Shown here: one piece after another, positions 1 through 9,227 of the stretch
How the letters are laid out: the number at the start of each line of letters is the position of its first letter
How positions within the stretch are numbered: the first letter of the stretch is position 1
Source: an uncultured Clostridia bacterium
GTDB lineage: Bacteria > Bacillota > Clostridia > Oscillospirales > Acutalibacteraceae
Assembly: GCA_944380875.1 (NCBI GenBank)
Contig: CALWJA010000079.1
Span: forward strand, 1-45,693
Length of the DNA: 45,693 nt
Direction of reading: 5' to 3'
Notes under the pieces: generated by a model
Database searches by the model: none
What the model was told of the DNA's origin: nothing
Seen by the model: the letters and a program-made list of their open reading frames with translations, nothing else
Made by a program: the position numbers and the translations under genes

Positions 1-181
1 TGCTTTCCGGCGTTTCAGGAGGCGCAAACATCTGCCAACACGCCAAAACCACTGCTGCGGCTACTGAAATAGCCACGGCCACAAGAATGACCGTCATATA
101 TATATGAAGACGTTTAACCTGCTTTTCTTTTCTTCCATGCCGTTTTGATTTGATAATTCGTTCTGGGCGGTTTTTTCCCAC
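1..181 (-). CDS. Membrane-anchored protein, N-terminal fragment
   Basis: Only about 60 N-terminal residues are in the window; the gene runs off the left edge. From a GTG at 181 it reads a strongly basic N-terminus (about 28 residues rich in Lys/Arg/His) followed by one hydrophobic segment (TVILVAVAISVAAAVVLA) and then an extracytoplasmic Pro-rich start (FAPPETPES). A GGAAAGG ribosome site lies about 10 bases upstream of the GTG; an in-frame TTG at 190 is the alternative. This topology suits a single-pass cell-envelope protein. Family cannot be told from the fragment. It is divergent from pyk and shares its regulatory region. Confidence 0.6.
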   Translation of the reverse strand, partial: MGKNRPERIIKSKRHGRKEKQVKRLHIYMTVILVAVAISVAAAVVLACWQMFAPPETPES

Positions 182-502
182 AGTATTCAATCCTTTCCCA
201 TGGATGGATCTATTCTGAAAGGCTATTCTAAATCGAATGTGCAATTATATGTTCCCAATTTCAGCTTCATTACAGTCTCTTATTCCATATGAATATATTT
301 TATTGTATCGTTAGTATACGGAAAATTCAACTGCTCATCTGTAAAATTTTACAAAACTTCCGCTTTACTTTTGACGTATGTATCCTATATACTATAGTGG
401 ATAGATTTTTCAAATGATGTCATTTGTGTATAAAAAGATTGGTTTGTTTACGAATGAGAAAATAGTATTTTCTCATTACGCTTTAAAAAGGGGTGCTTCC
501 TA
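182..502. promoter_or_regulatory. Divergent intergenic region with three perfect palindromes
   Basis: No gene is visible in these 321 bases. They contain the pyk promoter (371-398) and three perfect inverted repeats: TGTAAAATTTTACA at 340-353 (upstream of the -35), CAAATGA-tg-TCATTTG at 411-426 (at or just after the expected start of transcription), and a 12-bp arm repeat centred on one base at 453-477 (arms AATGAGAAAATA and TATTTTCTCATT). Arms separated by 0-2 bases cannot fold into normal RNA hairpins of full length, so protein operators are the more natural reading. Binding proteins are unknown. Confidence 0.6.
371..398 (+). promoter_or_regulatory. Sigma-A type promoter for pyk
   Basis: TTGACG (371-376) and TATAGT (393-398) are separated by 16 bases; each hexamer matches five of six consensus positions. 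Predicted transcription start is near 405, leaving a leader of about 100 bases before the pyk start codon. Confidence 0.65.
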
Positions 503-2266
503 ATGAGGAAAACAAAAATTATTTGCACACTTGGTCCCGCTACGGATAATGAAAAAACTCTTCGTGAGCTGATGCTGGCCGGTATGGATGTAGCCCGTCT
601 GAATTTTTCCCATCAGACACATCCTGAGCAAAAAGTCCGTGCGGATATGGTAAAAAAGCTTCGAAAAGAACTGGATCTGCCAGTTGCCCTGTTGCTGGAT
701 ACAAAAGGGCCTGAAATCCGGGTTAAGACTTTTAAAACCCCAAAGGTTGAGCTGAAAGAAGGAAATCCTTTCACTCTCACAACCCGTGATATAGAAGGAG
801 ATGACACTATTGTCTCCATTACCTTTGCAAAACTCCCCTCTGAGGTGCATCCGGGTGGCCGCATCCTGATTGATGATGGGCTCATTGAACTGAAAGTGGA
901 ATCCTGCACAGATACCGATATCCTCTGTACTGTGAAAAACGGAGGCGTGATTTCCAGCAGAAAAAGCATAAATGTCCCGGGAGTAGCACTTTCTCTGCCC
1001 TTTATAAGTGAGCAGGATGAAAAAGACATTGCTTTTGCTGTCCAGGAAGATTTCGATTTTATTGCCGCTTCCTTTACCCGCAGCGCCCAGGATATCCTGG
1101 ATATGCGGGCTGTTCTGGAAAAATACAATTCCCACGATATTCGGATTATCGCCAAAATTGAAAATTCCGACGGTGTAGAGAACATCGACGAAATCATCGA
1201 AGTTTCAGACGGCATCATGGTGGCAAGAGGCGACTTGGGCGTGGAAATACCCCTGCAGGAAATCCCTGTTATCCAGAAAAAGCTTATTAAAAAAGCCTAT
1301 AACGCCGGCCGCCAAGTTATTACCGCCACCCAAATGCTGGATTCCATGATGAAAAATCCTCGCCCCACCCGAGCGGAAGCTACGGATGTGGCCAATGCTA
1401 TTTATGACGGCACCAGCGCCATCATGCTCAGCGGCGAAACCGCCGCGGGAAACTATCCTGTGGCCGCACTGAAAACTATGGCTAACATTGCGGAAAGAAC
1501 AGAAAACGATATCGATTACAAAGGACGTTTCAGCCGCCGTTCCCTGCAGGAAAAACCGAACGTTACTTCCGCTATTTCACACGCTACCTGCACAACTGCC
1601 CACGATTTGGGAGCTTCTGCCATTATGACGGTAACGAAATCCGGTAAAACGGCCCGCATGATTTCTAAATATCGCCCTCTCTGCCCCATTATCAGCGGTA
1701 CGACCGAGGAGAAAGTCCGCAGGCAAATGAACCTGTCCTGGGGCGTGGTGCCCATTATGGTGGATGAAAAGCGCAACACAGATGAGCTTTTCGACCACGT
1801 AGTAGATGTAGCCAAACAGAAAAACCTTGTGCATGACGGCGAGTTATGCGTTATTACCGCCGGTGTACCTCTGGGTGTCTCCGGAACAACCAATCTTTTG
1901 AAAGTGCAGCTGGTTGGAGACATCCTGGTTTCCGGGCAGGGTATCGGGAAAGGAAGCGCCTGCGGTAATCTTTGCGTCTGCAAAACGGAAGAGGAAGCAC
2001 TCTATTCCTGTAAGCCGGGGGATATACTCGTCATCCCACAGACCAGCAATCGGATCCTTTCCCAAATTAAAGGCTGTATCGGCATCATTACGGAAACGGA
2101 TGGGGAAAATTCTCATGCCGCCATTGCTGGTTTAGCTTTGGAAAAACCTGTTATTGTGGGTGCCGAATCCGCCACCAGCATTCTGAAAAACGGTACTACC
2201 GTAACTATGGACGCCGCCCGCGGTGTTGTATTCAACAGCCGCTGCTGCCCCATGGAAACGGCTTAA
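503..2266 (+). CDS. pyk: Pyruvate kinase with C-terminal PEP-utilizer domain
   Basis: Converts phosphoenolpyruvate and ADP to pyruvate and ATP, the last step of glycolysis, in the cytoplasm. The N-terminus MRKTKIICTLGPATDN, the DTKGPEIR segment and the active-site stretch around MVARGDLGVEIP and ITATQMLDSM are typical. The 587 residues are about 110 longer than the E. coli type; the extra C-terminus (from about residue 478) is the mobile PEP-utilizer domain known from Bacillus and clostridial enzymes, with its conserved His kept in GENSHAAIAGLALEKP. An AAGGGGTG ribosome site is 8 bases before ATG. It is monocistronic, ending in its own terminator. Regulation probably acts at the palindromes upstream. 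Confidence 0.97.
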   Translation: MRKTKIICTLGPATDNEKTLRELMLAGMDVARLNFSHQTHPEQKVRADMVKKLRKELDLPVALLLDTKGPEIRVKTFKTPKVELKEGNPFTLTTRDIEGDDTIVSITFAKLPSEVHPGGRILIDDGLIELKVESCTDTDILCTVKNGGVISSRKSINVPGVALSLPFISEQDEKDIAFAVQEDFDFIAASFTRSAQDILDMRAVLEKYNSHDIRIIAKIENSDGVENIDEIIEVSDGIMVARGDLGVEIPLQEIPVIQKKLIKKAYNAGRQVITATQMLDSMMKNPRPTRAEATDVANAIYDGTSAIMLSGETAAGNYPVAALKTMANIAERTENDIDYKGRFSRRSLQEKPNVTSAISHATCTTAHDLGASAIMTVTKSGKTARMISKYRPLCPIISGTTEEKVRRQMNLSWGVVPIMVDEKRNTDELFDHVVDVAKQKNLVHDGELCVITAGVPLGVSGTTNLLKVQLVGDILVSGQGIGKGSACGNLCVCKTEEEALYSCKPGDILVIPQTSNRILSQIKGCIGIITETDGENSHAAIAGLALEKPVIVGAESATSILKNGTTVTMDAARGVVFNSRCCPMETA

Positions 2267-2287
2267 TTCAAATTATTCTTTGCTGCA

Positions 2288-2330
2288 AAAAATTCCCCGG
2301 CCGGGTCATTTCCCGCCGGGGAATTTTTGT
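2288..2330 (+). terminator. Intrinsic terminator of pyk
   Basis: Perfect 14-bp stem, 2288-2301 (AAAAATTCCCCGGC) with 2315-2328, 13-base loop, T-run inside the 3' arm. The A-run on the 5' arm means it can also terminate the convergent response-regulator transcript coming from the right. Confidence 0.9.
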
Positions 2331-2380
2331 ATTTGGCTGTATGTAGATATTTTCAGAAAGTAACCAGCGTTCTTTTCCTG

Positions 2381-4003
2381 TCATCCCATGGAAATGGATT
2401 TTTCTCTATATTCCTGGGGCGTACATCCAAAGCTTTTCTTAAATGTTTTATTAAAATAAGGGATGGAATCAAATCCCACCTGTCTGGAAATGTCGCCTAT
2501 TTTCTGAGAAGTAGTACGTAAAAGGTTCTGCGCGCACTTCATGCGGATTTTCGTTACATACTCACAGTATCCAATTCCCATAGTCTGTTTAAAAAGTTTG
2601 GAAAAATAGCTGGGGTTATGGAACACCATTGTAGAAACCTTTGTAAGGGAAAGGTCCTCCCCCAAATGCGAATCAATATACTGTACTACCGTATCTACCA
2701 CTGTAGTGATTTTTTCATTATTATTCTTGGATGTCTGGAAAAGAGGTTTTGCGGCAGTAAGATATTGTTCCAAAAGGGTTTCTGAAGAAGCATTTTCCAA
2801 CCGGATATTCAAAAGAAATGTACAAACACCATTATAGGTGCTAGCAGGAAGAGACAGTATATTCATGGCTGCTGTAAAACAGGAACACATTTCAAAATGG
2901 AGCTGCACAAGGGAACCTTTATACCCATCCAGAAGCTGTCTCCAGGTAGAACAAAAAAGCTCTCTGTCTCCCGATACCAGAGTCTGCTGCAATGTCTGGT
3001 ATAAAATCCTGGTTCGTTTTTCTTCTTCCAGTTTTCTGCCCTCCGCGATCTCTTCTGCTTCTTCGATAAAGAAAATCTGGCTTTCCAAGCGACCGTAAAT
3101 CTGGGCTAGATTCAACATTTGGCTGTATGTCTGAGGAACCTTCTGCCAATCCATAATGTCATGGGACAAAATAAAAGAAACCGTCATTTGCGAAAACCTT
3201 TCGCTATGCTCCTGGATAAGATCCAAATAAGAATGGATGTATCGTACTGCCTCGTCCGGTGAAACACTCCCATTTGGAAGAAGCTGAATAAACCAAATTC
3301 CCAGCGGGATAACATCATTCATAGGAAATCCATACTGGATAAACTTTGGGGAAAGATATTCGCTTAAAATTTGATCCACTATAAGAAATGTTGTGTCTAC
3401 ATGGTGCTGCAAACTCCCATCTTTTGCTCGGAAAGCTCCCAAAAGAGGGATAACTGGAACATCCGCACGAAAGGGAAAATCCAGTTTTGAAAAAGATTCC
3501 TTTAAATCCTCTCGGCTAAAAGAAGTTTCCGTTAAAAACTCTTTAAAGAAATCCCGTCTGAGAATGGGCATGGACTGTGCCATATATTTTCTTACATTCT
3601 CCCGAAGCTCTCTTTCCTGCATTATGTGGTCCAACTCATAAATGGCTTTCCGCACAGCCTGCATAAGAGTCTCATTATCTTCCAGCTTCAACACATAATC
3701 CACTACATTTTTGCTGTCCCGTATTACTTTTCTCGCAGATTCAATGGATTCATTACCGGTTATGAAAATGGTACGGCAATTTTTCCATTTTTGGCATATA
3801 AGTTGGTTTACATCGTAACCTGTCATTTTGGGCATATAGATATCCGTTATGAGGATATCGATACGTTCCGTGAGTTTTTCCGGGATTTGAGACGAGTATT
3901 GACATTTATCCACATTCAGCTCATTTTTAAATGCCTCAGAAAGCATTTCAAAATAGCTGTTTAAAATAATGGGCTCATCATCCACCAAAAGCAATCGGTA
4001 CAT
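2381..4003 (-). CDS. Response regulator, YesN-like (REC plus AraC-type HTH)
   Basis: Transcription factor of a two-component system. N-terminal receiver domain (about residues 1-120) has the acidic pair DDE near the start and the phosphoacceptor Asp54 in ITDIYMPKMTGYDV. A long middle region (about 130-420) of the YesN type follows, then a C-terminal AraC double helix-turn-helix ending in IGDISRQVGFDSIPYFNKTFKKSFGCTPQEYR. Two ATGs are possible; 4003 is preferred because GGAGG sits 7 bases upstream, whereas it is only 2 bases from the ATG at 4009. The gene starts at the stop codon of the sensor kinase, so the two are translationally linked. Likely activates the adjacent sugar operon; that target is inferred from position and from the direct repeat at 12605-12633. 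Confidence 0.93.
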   Translation of the reverse strand: MYRLLLVDDEPIILNSYFEMLSEAFKNELNVDKCQYSSQIPEKLTERIDILITDIYMPKMTGYDVNQLICQKWKNCRTIFITGNESIESARKVIRDSKNVVDYVLKLEDNETLMQAVRKAIYELDHIMQERELRENVRKYMAQSMPILRRDFFKEFLTETSFSREDLKESFSKLDFPFRADVPVIPLLGAFRAKDGSLQHHVDTTFLIVDQILSEYLSPKFIQYGFPMNDVIPLGIWFIQLLPNGSVSPDEAVRYIHSYLDLIQEHSERFSQMTVSFILSHDIMDWQKVPQTYSQMLNLAQIYGRLESQIFFIEEAEEIAEGRKLEEEKRTRILYQTLQQTLVSGDRELFCSTWRQLLDGYKGSLVQLHFEMCSCFTAAMNILSLPASTYNGVCTFLLNIRLENASSETLLEQYLTAAKPLFQTSKNNNEKITTVVDTVVQYIDSHLGEDLSLTKVSTMVFHNPSYFSKLFKQTMGIGYCEYVTKIRMKCAQNLLRTTSQKIGDISRQVGFDSIPYFNKTFKKSFGCTPQEYREKSISMG

Positions 4004-4005
4004 TG

Positions 4006-5784
4006 TCATTCCTCCAACGGTATAAGGATTCGTATTAAAAGACCTTCTCCAGTATTTTCCAGACTAAGCTCATCCCGGCGTCCATATTTTAGCCAAAGCC
4101 TCTGGTATACGTTAAACAGGCCATTATGCCCATCCGGATTTTCTTTTAGAAAAGACTCGCGAATTTTTTCCAATTTCTCCTGAGGGATACCCGGGCCATT
4201 ATCTTCAACAGAAATAATAAGCGCCTTTTCTTCCTTTTCACAGGAAATCCGCAGCTTTCCTCCGTATTCCAGCTCCCCAAAAGCATGCTTATATGCGTTT
4301 TCTACTAAGGGCTGAATAATCATTCGGGGAACCATAATCTGCTTAATAGATTCATCCGGTTCTTCGATTTTTACATCTACCCTGTCTCCAAAACGAATAG
4401 ACTGGATTTCTAAATACGCCTTTGCAAATTCCAGTTCCTTGAAAAGCGGTTCCATGTCCCGGTTATTCTGAGTGACATAATGAAAATACTCCGAAAGGGC
4501 TTTTGTCATCAAAAGGGCGGAATCGGTATCCCCGCTATGGATGGAATGGGCTATAACACTAAAACTGTTATATAAAAAATGGGGAGATATCTGCACCTGC
4601 AGCTGACGGAGCTCTGTACTTTTTAACCGGAGTTCCTTGGCGTAATTTTCATCAATAAGACAGTTTAAACGCCGCACCATGGTATTGAAACAGCGAATCA
4701 GAACGGAAAATTCATGGTTGCCTTTATAGTGAATCTGTACTCCCAGATCACCTTCCTGCACCCGTACAAAAGCTGTTAGAAGTTTATCCAAAGGTGTTTT
4801 GATCATTCTGTGACAAAATACAGCTATTCCTATGGCGGCACACAAAACACAGAAACCGATCCCCCACAGGTAGATCTGATACTTACTGATCGGCCCGGTT
4901 ATAACAGATAATGGCTGATAAGATGCAATTGTGCATCCCATTAGGTCAGAGTAGACCAGGGAAACAATATAATCCTCCCCTTCATACCTGCATTCCATGG
5001 TAACAGGACGTGTTTGATCGGCTTTCACATCCTTCAATGTGTTCCACATGGCAGCTCCCCGTTCCGAATCCATATCCGAAACAGAATAAAATTCTTCATC
5101 AAATAAGAGAAATTCCGCCCCTTGTTCTCGAACCGCCCACAATACTGGGAACATTTCCGTATTCCACTCCACCAGAACACAACTGGCAGAAGAACGGGTT
5201 ACAGAGGGCAGGAAAGAGACGGTACTGTATAAAGTGCCTTCATATTTGAACACAAACCTTTTCGACTGAAACGCCATATCATACACAGCTTCTTCCTCTT
5301 CGCTTAAATTGGTTCTGTAATATCCTTCCGCCCCTATTTCCATATGAAGAGACGGAATATATAACCGCGCGCTGGAAATCAGCAAACTGGAATTTTTGAC
5401 CATATATAAGGATTTAGCCAATCGAGAAACAGCACGGCCTCGCTCTTGCTTATCCATGGAATCATACTTCTCTGTAAACGATCTGGCAATATCTTCGTTA
5501 ATTATAAAGCGGGACTGTTGATCCATAACTTTCCGCAATTCAGTCTCCATCTGGCTTTTTTGGCTATAGACCTGTTTAGCGGTAATTTGTTCCCTTTGCT
5601 TGCGAATCTCCTGAACAGAACTGGAAATTCCAATCATACTCACCAAAAAAATTGGAATAAACAGAAGCGTTAAGCCCAAAATCAAATAGGCAGAAACTGA
5701 ACCATACCGGTATTTTCTGCGAATTTTTATTTTTCCGCTTATGCTTAAATCTTCTTTTCTTTTATCTTTACGCTCTTTTTTCAC
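4006..5784 (-). CDS. Sensor histidine kinase, YesM-like
   Basis: Membrane sensor of the pair. Transmembrane helices at about residues 30-53 and 302-325 enclose an extracytoplasmic sensing domain of about 250 residues; a HAMP linker follows, then the His_kinase/YesM phosphoacceptor His402 in QVQISPHFLYNSF and a HATPase_c domain with LVENAYKHAFGE and DNGPGIP motifs. No ATG exists near the N-terminus. GTG at 5784 is preferred (GGTGG upstream); TTG at 5799 would add five residues without a clear ribosome site. The stop overlaps the regulator's start region. In this family the signal is usually a saccharide, sometimes sensed with the binding protein of the neighbouring transporter. A 220-base gap and a terminator separate it from the hydrolase genes, so it probably has its own promoter; I could not identify one. 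Confidence 0.92.
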   Translation of the reverse strand: MKKERKDKRKEDLSISGKIKIRRKYRYGSVSAYLILGLTLLFIPIFLVSMIGISSSVQEIRKQREQITAKQVYSQKSQMETELRKVMDQQSRFIINEDIARSFTEKYDSMDKQERGRAVSRLAKSLYMVKNSSLLISSARLYIPSLHMEIGAEGYYRTNLSEEEEAVYDMAFQSKRFVFKYEGTLYSTVSFLPSVTRSSASCVLVEWNTEMFPVLWAVREQGAEFLLFDEEFYSVSDMDSERGAAMWNTLKDVKADQTRPVTMECRYEGEDYIVSLVYSDLMGCTIASYQPLSVITGPISKYQIYLWGIGFCVLCAAIGIAVFCHRMIKTPLDKLLTAFVRVQEGDLGVQIHYKGNHEFSVLIRCFNTMVRRLNCLIDENYAKELRLKSTELRQLQVQISPHFLYNSFSVIAHSIHSGDTDSALLMTKALSEYFHYVTQNNRDMEPLFKELEFAKAYLEIQSIRFGDRVDVKIEEPDESIKQIMVPRMIIQPLVENAYKHAFGELEYGGKLRISCEKEEKALIISVEDNGPGIPQEKLEKIRESFLKENPDGHNGLFNVYQRLWLKYGRRDELSLENTGEGLLIRILIPLEE

Positions 5785-5937
5785 CTGCAAAACCACCAAT
5801 TCTAAAAACGTCCAGGAAGGAAAGTGTTTTAAAGTCTCTTTTATCTATTCTATAGGATTAAAATTATTTTTGATCTATCTACAATACATATGGACAAAAT
5901 GCTTATTCAAAAATGTTCCACTTTTTTTCATGCTGCA

Positions 5938-5978
5938 AATAAAAATGCGCGGCGCACAGGCTTCTGCCTATACGCCGC
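5938..5978 (-). terminator. Terminator of the sugar-uptake/hydrolase operon
   Basis: On the minus strand, GCGGCG pairs with CGCCGC (5978-5973 with 5954-5949) and an inner TAGGC/GCCTG stem closes an AGAA loop; ATTTTTATTT follows. It lies 40 bases after the last hydrolase gene and separates it from the sensor kinase gene. Confidence 0.8.
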
Positions 5979-6018
5979 TAACACAAACACAGAGGATGCG
6001 CCCCATCATTCAAAGTTT

Positions 6019-7122
6019 TCAGAATATTTTCTTATCTTCATTGCAGGCGCGGATCACTTCAATCTCCTCAGGATCATAAGGCGTAAAGTCATCGTGGAAA
6101 ATATCATGCATCCACAAATCCGTATCAATATCCGGAAGATTTTTAATGAATTCCCAAACAATATTGAACTGGCTTTTTCCATTTACAAAACCGAAAAAAT
6201 AACTCCCTACCCCTTCTTTTTTCCAAAGGGGAAGATGCGTTTGAATCAGACTGCGGAAAGGCCTATGAAGCCATTCCGTATTTATAAGAGGTCTGTTAAA
6301 CTGCCGCAAATATTCCACATACTTCTTGGCATGGCTGTAATCGCCATAGAAATGAAATGTCACAATATCGGAAAGCTCAATGGAATTTTTCTCGATTTCC
6401 GTATAAATAAGCGGTTTTAAAAGACCTCCATAGGGTTGGTTGGGAGAACCACAGCCCCATATATCCGCAGTAAGCGGCTGCTTTACATCCGCTTCCCGAA
6501 GCCACCCAAAAATATTTTTCATCATAGGCAGGGAACGGCATTCTCTGGCAGAATTTCCCGCTTCGTTCCACACATTCCAAATCAAGATGCGGTCATCCTG
6601 GCCGTAATGCTCTGCCAACTCTTTTACATATTGGTGAATCACCGGCTCCATTTCTGGTTCATCCGTGATGCTGTATCCGATCACCTGGCCAGTCTGTGTA
6701 CTGTCATCAAAAGGAGTAACCGGGCTTCCTCCGAAATATCCGGGAACCGGCTCCGGCTGAGGTCCCAAAGGTGTTTCTTTGTATTTCTCTTTAGGCACAC
6801 AGCAGTCACCAAACAAAATGGGCATCATTGTCATATTATACTTTTCCAGAAGATCAAGGAACTGATCCAAATACTGGAAAAAAGTATCATGTTCCTTCTG
6901 CCACACTTGAAAAGGAAGATGCACACGGATGCTGTTAAATTTTAAGCTTGCGGCAAGGGCAATCTCTTTTGCAGATTCTCGGAATGCCTCTTCATGGTTA
7001 TACTGCTGTAAAAACCATTGGCTGCCTGTCATGGATCCGCTGGGAATAAAATTAAATCCGCTGATCCATTCATGGGAACGATACCACTGCCAAATTTCTT
7101 CTTCTGTCCATTTACGGTTCAT
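6019..7122 (-). CDS. Cytoplasmic glycoside hydrolase, clan GH-A (GH5-like) TIM barrel
   Basis: Predicted retaining glycosidase of 367 residues acting on an imported oligosaccharide. Clan GH-A landmarks are present: acid/base Glu187 in WNVWNEAGN, the barrel His257 in TFHFYGDYS, and the candidate nucleophile Glu283 in PLINTEWLHRP. No signal peptide is present, so the enzyme is intracellular. Start chosen at the second ATG (7122): GGGGAGG lies 7-8 bases upstream. The first ATG (7149) touches the upstream gene's stop and lacks a ribosome site. It is the last gene of the operon and only distantly resembles its neighbour. Database entries for similar proteins are often called cellulase or xylanase; substrate and exact GH family are not decided by the sequence. 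Confidence 0.85.
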   Translation of the reverse strand: MNRKWTEEEIWQWYRSHEWISGFNFIPSGSMTGSQWFLQQYNHEEAFRESAKEIALAASLKFNSIRVHLPFQVWQKEHDTFFQYLDQFLDLLEKYNMTMMPILFGDCCVPKEKYKETPLGPQPEPVPGYFGGSPVTPFDDSTQTGQVIGYSITDEPEMEPVIHQYVKELAEHYGQDDRILIWNVWNEAGNSARECRSLPMMKNIFGWLREADVKQPLTADIWGCGSPNQPYGGLLKPLIYTEIEKNSIELSDIVTFHFYGDYSHAKKYVEYLRQFNRPLINTEWLHRPFRSLIQTHLPLWKKEGVGSYFFGFVNGKSQFNIVWEFIKNLPDIDTDLWMHDIFHDDFTPYDPEEIEVIRACNEDKKIF

Positions 7123-7149
7123 TCTTTTTCCTCCCCGCTTTCGGCTCAT

Positions 7150-8304
7150 TTACATCAAAAGGCAGGAATCTTCCAGAATCCTTGCCAGCTTATACGCAAG
7201 CCTTTTCGCTCCCAACACATCGCCGTTTTTGCGCAAAACAGCAATCTGCCGTGTAGGCGGGTCGTACATGGGTACAAGCTCACAGGCCTCCAGTAGATTT
7301 GCACAGAACTCTGCCGCTTCCAGAATCTGATCCAACGGCTTTGTAGCTCCTTTAAATCCTTCTGTATTATCCTGCAGGGCTTCCTTTACCATCTGAATCG
7401 CCCGCTGAGCGTGCCCTTCTTTATTGGGATTAGGCAACACAAAACCTTCTGCGCTGCGGTTCCGAGTGAAACCCATTACTGCCGCCGGAATGGAAGGATC
7501 CCGCACTGTACCGTCCTCATAAAAAATTCCATGAACATCATTCCAATATCCGGTGATCATCAATTCAAAAAGATACCAACCGGTATTGTAAGAACGGCAT
7601 ACATCCAAAGAAAGATCATAAGGATTGGCTCTGCACAAGCAGCAAAGCTCGCTGTTGAGAAATGGTTTCCCAGTTTCCTTGGAGAGCTGCACAGCGGCTT
7701 CATATGCTTCCTCCATTTTGCGGATTGTAGGACTGTAATCATGGAAACAAAATACATCTACGTCATCTACGGTGGGAGCCACATCAGGCATAACCGTGTG
7801 GCCCACCGTAACCGCATTAACCGGATCCAGAGATTTCACGAACCGGCAATAATACCGAATAAAATTGCAGACTTTTTCCCATCTTCCGTCCCGCTCTTCA
7901 GCAGGTGATTTCAAAATAAAATCATTGCAGGAAGGTTCGTTCATTATGTCCCACATAATAAGACCCGGTTCATTCTGAATGGCGGCTACTACGTCGCGGA
8001 CATATTTGTCTCCCCGAGGACGAAAACTCTCTTCCAAATCATTGGGATCCAAACCATTGCCGTTAAAGAGGATAGGCATAGTAGTAATCCCCATCTCATT
8101 GGCTACCCTTACAAAACGAACCAATTTTTCAATAAACCCTTTAGGATCTTTTTCATACGCCCGGCAGGAAAGCCAGATTCGGGTACTATTCAAAGCAAGC
8201 TTTTGTGCATAACCGAATTCTCTTCTCAGCTTATCTTCCGGTACAAAAATACTGCCTGAATAACAAAAGCCTCGGACAAAACTATAATCATCTAATACCT
8301 TCAT
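7150..8304 (-). CDS. Cytoplasmic glycoside hydrolase, clan GH-A (GH5-like) TIM barrel
   Basis: A second predicted retaining glycosidase, 384 residues, no signal peptide. Acid/base Glu123 sits in IMWDIMNEPSCND, His188 in DVFCFHDYSP, and the nucleophile candidate Glu219 in PFLNSELCCLCR. The barrel occupies about residues 1-290; the C-terminal 95 residues are helical and rich in Leu/Ala and may form an added helical cap or oligomerisation region. An AGAGGAG site precedes the ATG. It lies 30 bases after the LplC-type permease and directly before the other hydrolase, so the two enzymes are co-expressed with the importer. The Cys cluster next to the nucleophile (ELCCLC) is unusual. Substrate unknown. 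Confidence 0.85.
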   Translation of the reverse strand: MKVLDDYSFVRGFCYSGSIFVPEDKLRREFGYAQKLALNSTRIWLSCRAYEKDPKGFIEKLVRFVRVANEMGITTMPILFNGNGLDPNDLEESFRPRGDKYVRDVVAAIQNEPGLIMWDIMNEPSCNDFILKSPAEERDGRWEKVCNFIRYYCRFVKSLDPVNAVTVGHTVMPDVAPTVDDVDVFCFHDYSPTIRKMEEAYEAAVQLSKETGKPFLNSELCCLCRANPYDLSLDVCRSYNTGWYLFELMITGYWNDVHGIFYEDGTVRDPSIPAAVMGFTRNRSAEGFVLPNPNKEGHAQRAIQMVKEALQDNTEGFKGATKPLDQILEAAEFCANLLEACELVPMYDPPTRQIAVLRKNGDVLGAKRLAYKLARILEDSCLLM

Positions 8305-8334
8305 AACAATACACTCCTCTAAAAAGGATACAAA

Positions 8335-9213
8335 TTATCCTTTTACACTTCCCAGTGTTAGGCCTTTTGTGAAGTATTTCTGCAGGAAAGGATACACGCA
8401 GATCATGGGGATTGCCGCAACAAAGAGCTGGGCAGCCTTATAGGTTTGGGTGCCAATCTGGCTGAGCTTAGCCGCTTCTTCCGGAGAAAGCTCATCCAAA
8501 TTCACATTCAGAACCGCAATCTGCAGATAACTCATAAGGGGGTACTGGGAGGGATCGTTCATGTAAATGATGCCCTGGAACCATTCGTTCCACTGGCCCA
8601 AGCTGCAGTAAACAGCAATGGTTGCCAAAGACGGAAGAGAAAGAGGCAGATAGATTGTAAATAGAATCCTCCACTGCCCTGCGCCGTCGATCAAAGCGGC
8701 TTCTTCAATTTCACCGGGGATTCCACGGAAAAAGTTCAGCATGAGGATTACATAGAACGTAACTACAGATGTTGGCAGAATCAAGGCCCAAATGGTTCCT
8801 AACAGCTTTAAGGAGCTGATTGTCAGATATGTAGGGATCAATCCGCCGTTTACCAGCATAGGAATAAAGAAATACCAGGCAAAAAAGGAACGGCCGAGAA
8901 ATTTATTCGAACTTTTCGAGAGAGGATATGCAGTAAGAGCCGTAAATACCAATGTAAAAATCAGGGAAATTACAACTCTCTCCACAGAGATCAGCATAGA
9001 ATTCCAGAAAGAACGCAGGCTAACCAGATATTCATAGCTTGCAAGAGTAAATTTTTTCGGCCAGAAGCTAACGTTTCCAGCCACTACCTGAGCGTTATCG
9101 CTCAAAGACACTGCCAGCATATAGACCATCGGCGCAATACAAAGCAAAGCGACAAGGACCAGAAATATGCTGTTGATAACATTGAAAATCTTTTCACCTT
9201 TTGAAATCAGCAT
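8335..9213 (-). CDS. Carbohydrate ABC permease, LplC/YtcP type
   Basis: Inner-membrane subunit of an oligosaccharide importer (292 residues, six predicted helices, binding-protein-dependent transport family). The cytoplasmic EAA loop that contacts the ATPase reads EEAALIDGAGQWRILFTIYLP. The C-terminus LQKYFTKGLTLGSVKG is the usual LplC/YtcP ending. AGGAGG lies 7-9 bases upstream of ATG. It is 14 bases after the partner permease. No ATPase gene is in the locus, as is usual for LplABC-type systems that share an MsmX-like ATPase. Confidence 0.93.
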   Translation of the reverse strand: MLISKGEKIFNVINSIFLVLVALLCIAPMVYMLAVSLSDNAQVVAGNVSFWPKKFTLASYEYLVSLRSFWNSMLISVERVVISLIFTLVFTALTAYPLSKSSNKFLGRSFFAWYFFIPMLVNGGLIPTYLTISSLKLLGTIWALILPTSVVTFYVILMLNFFRGIPGEIEEAALIDGAGQWRILFTIYLPLSLPSLATIAVYCSLGQWNEWFQGIIYMNDPSQYPLMSYLQIAVLNVNLDELSPEEAAKLSQIGTQTYKAAQLFVAAIPMICVYPFLQKYFTKGLTLGSVKG

Positions 9214-9227
9214 TCTGAATCCCTCCT

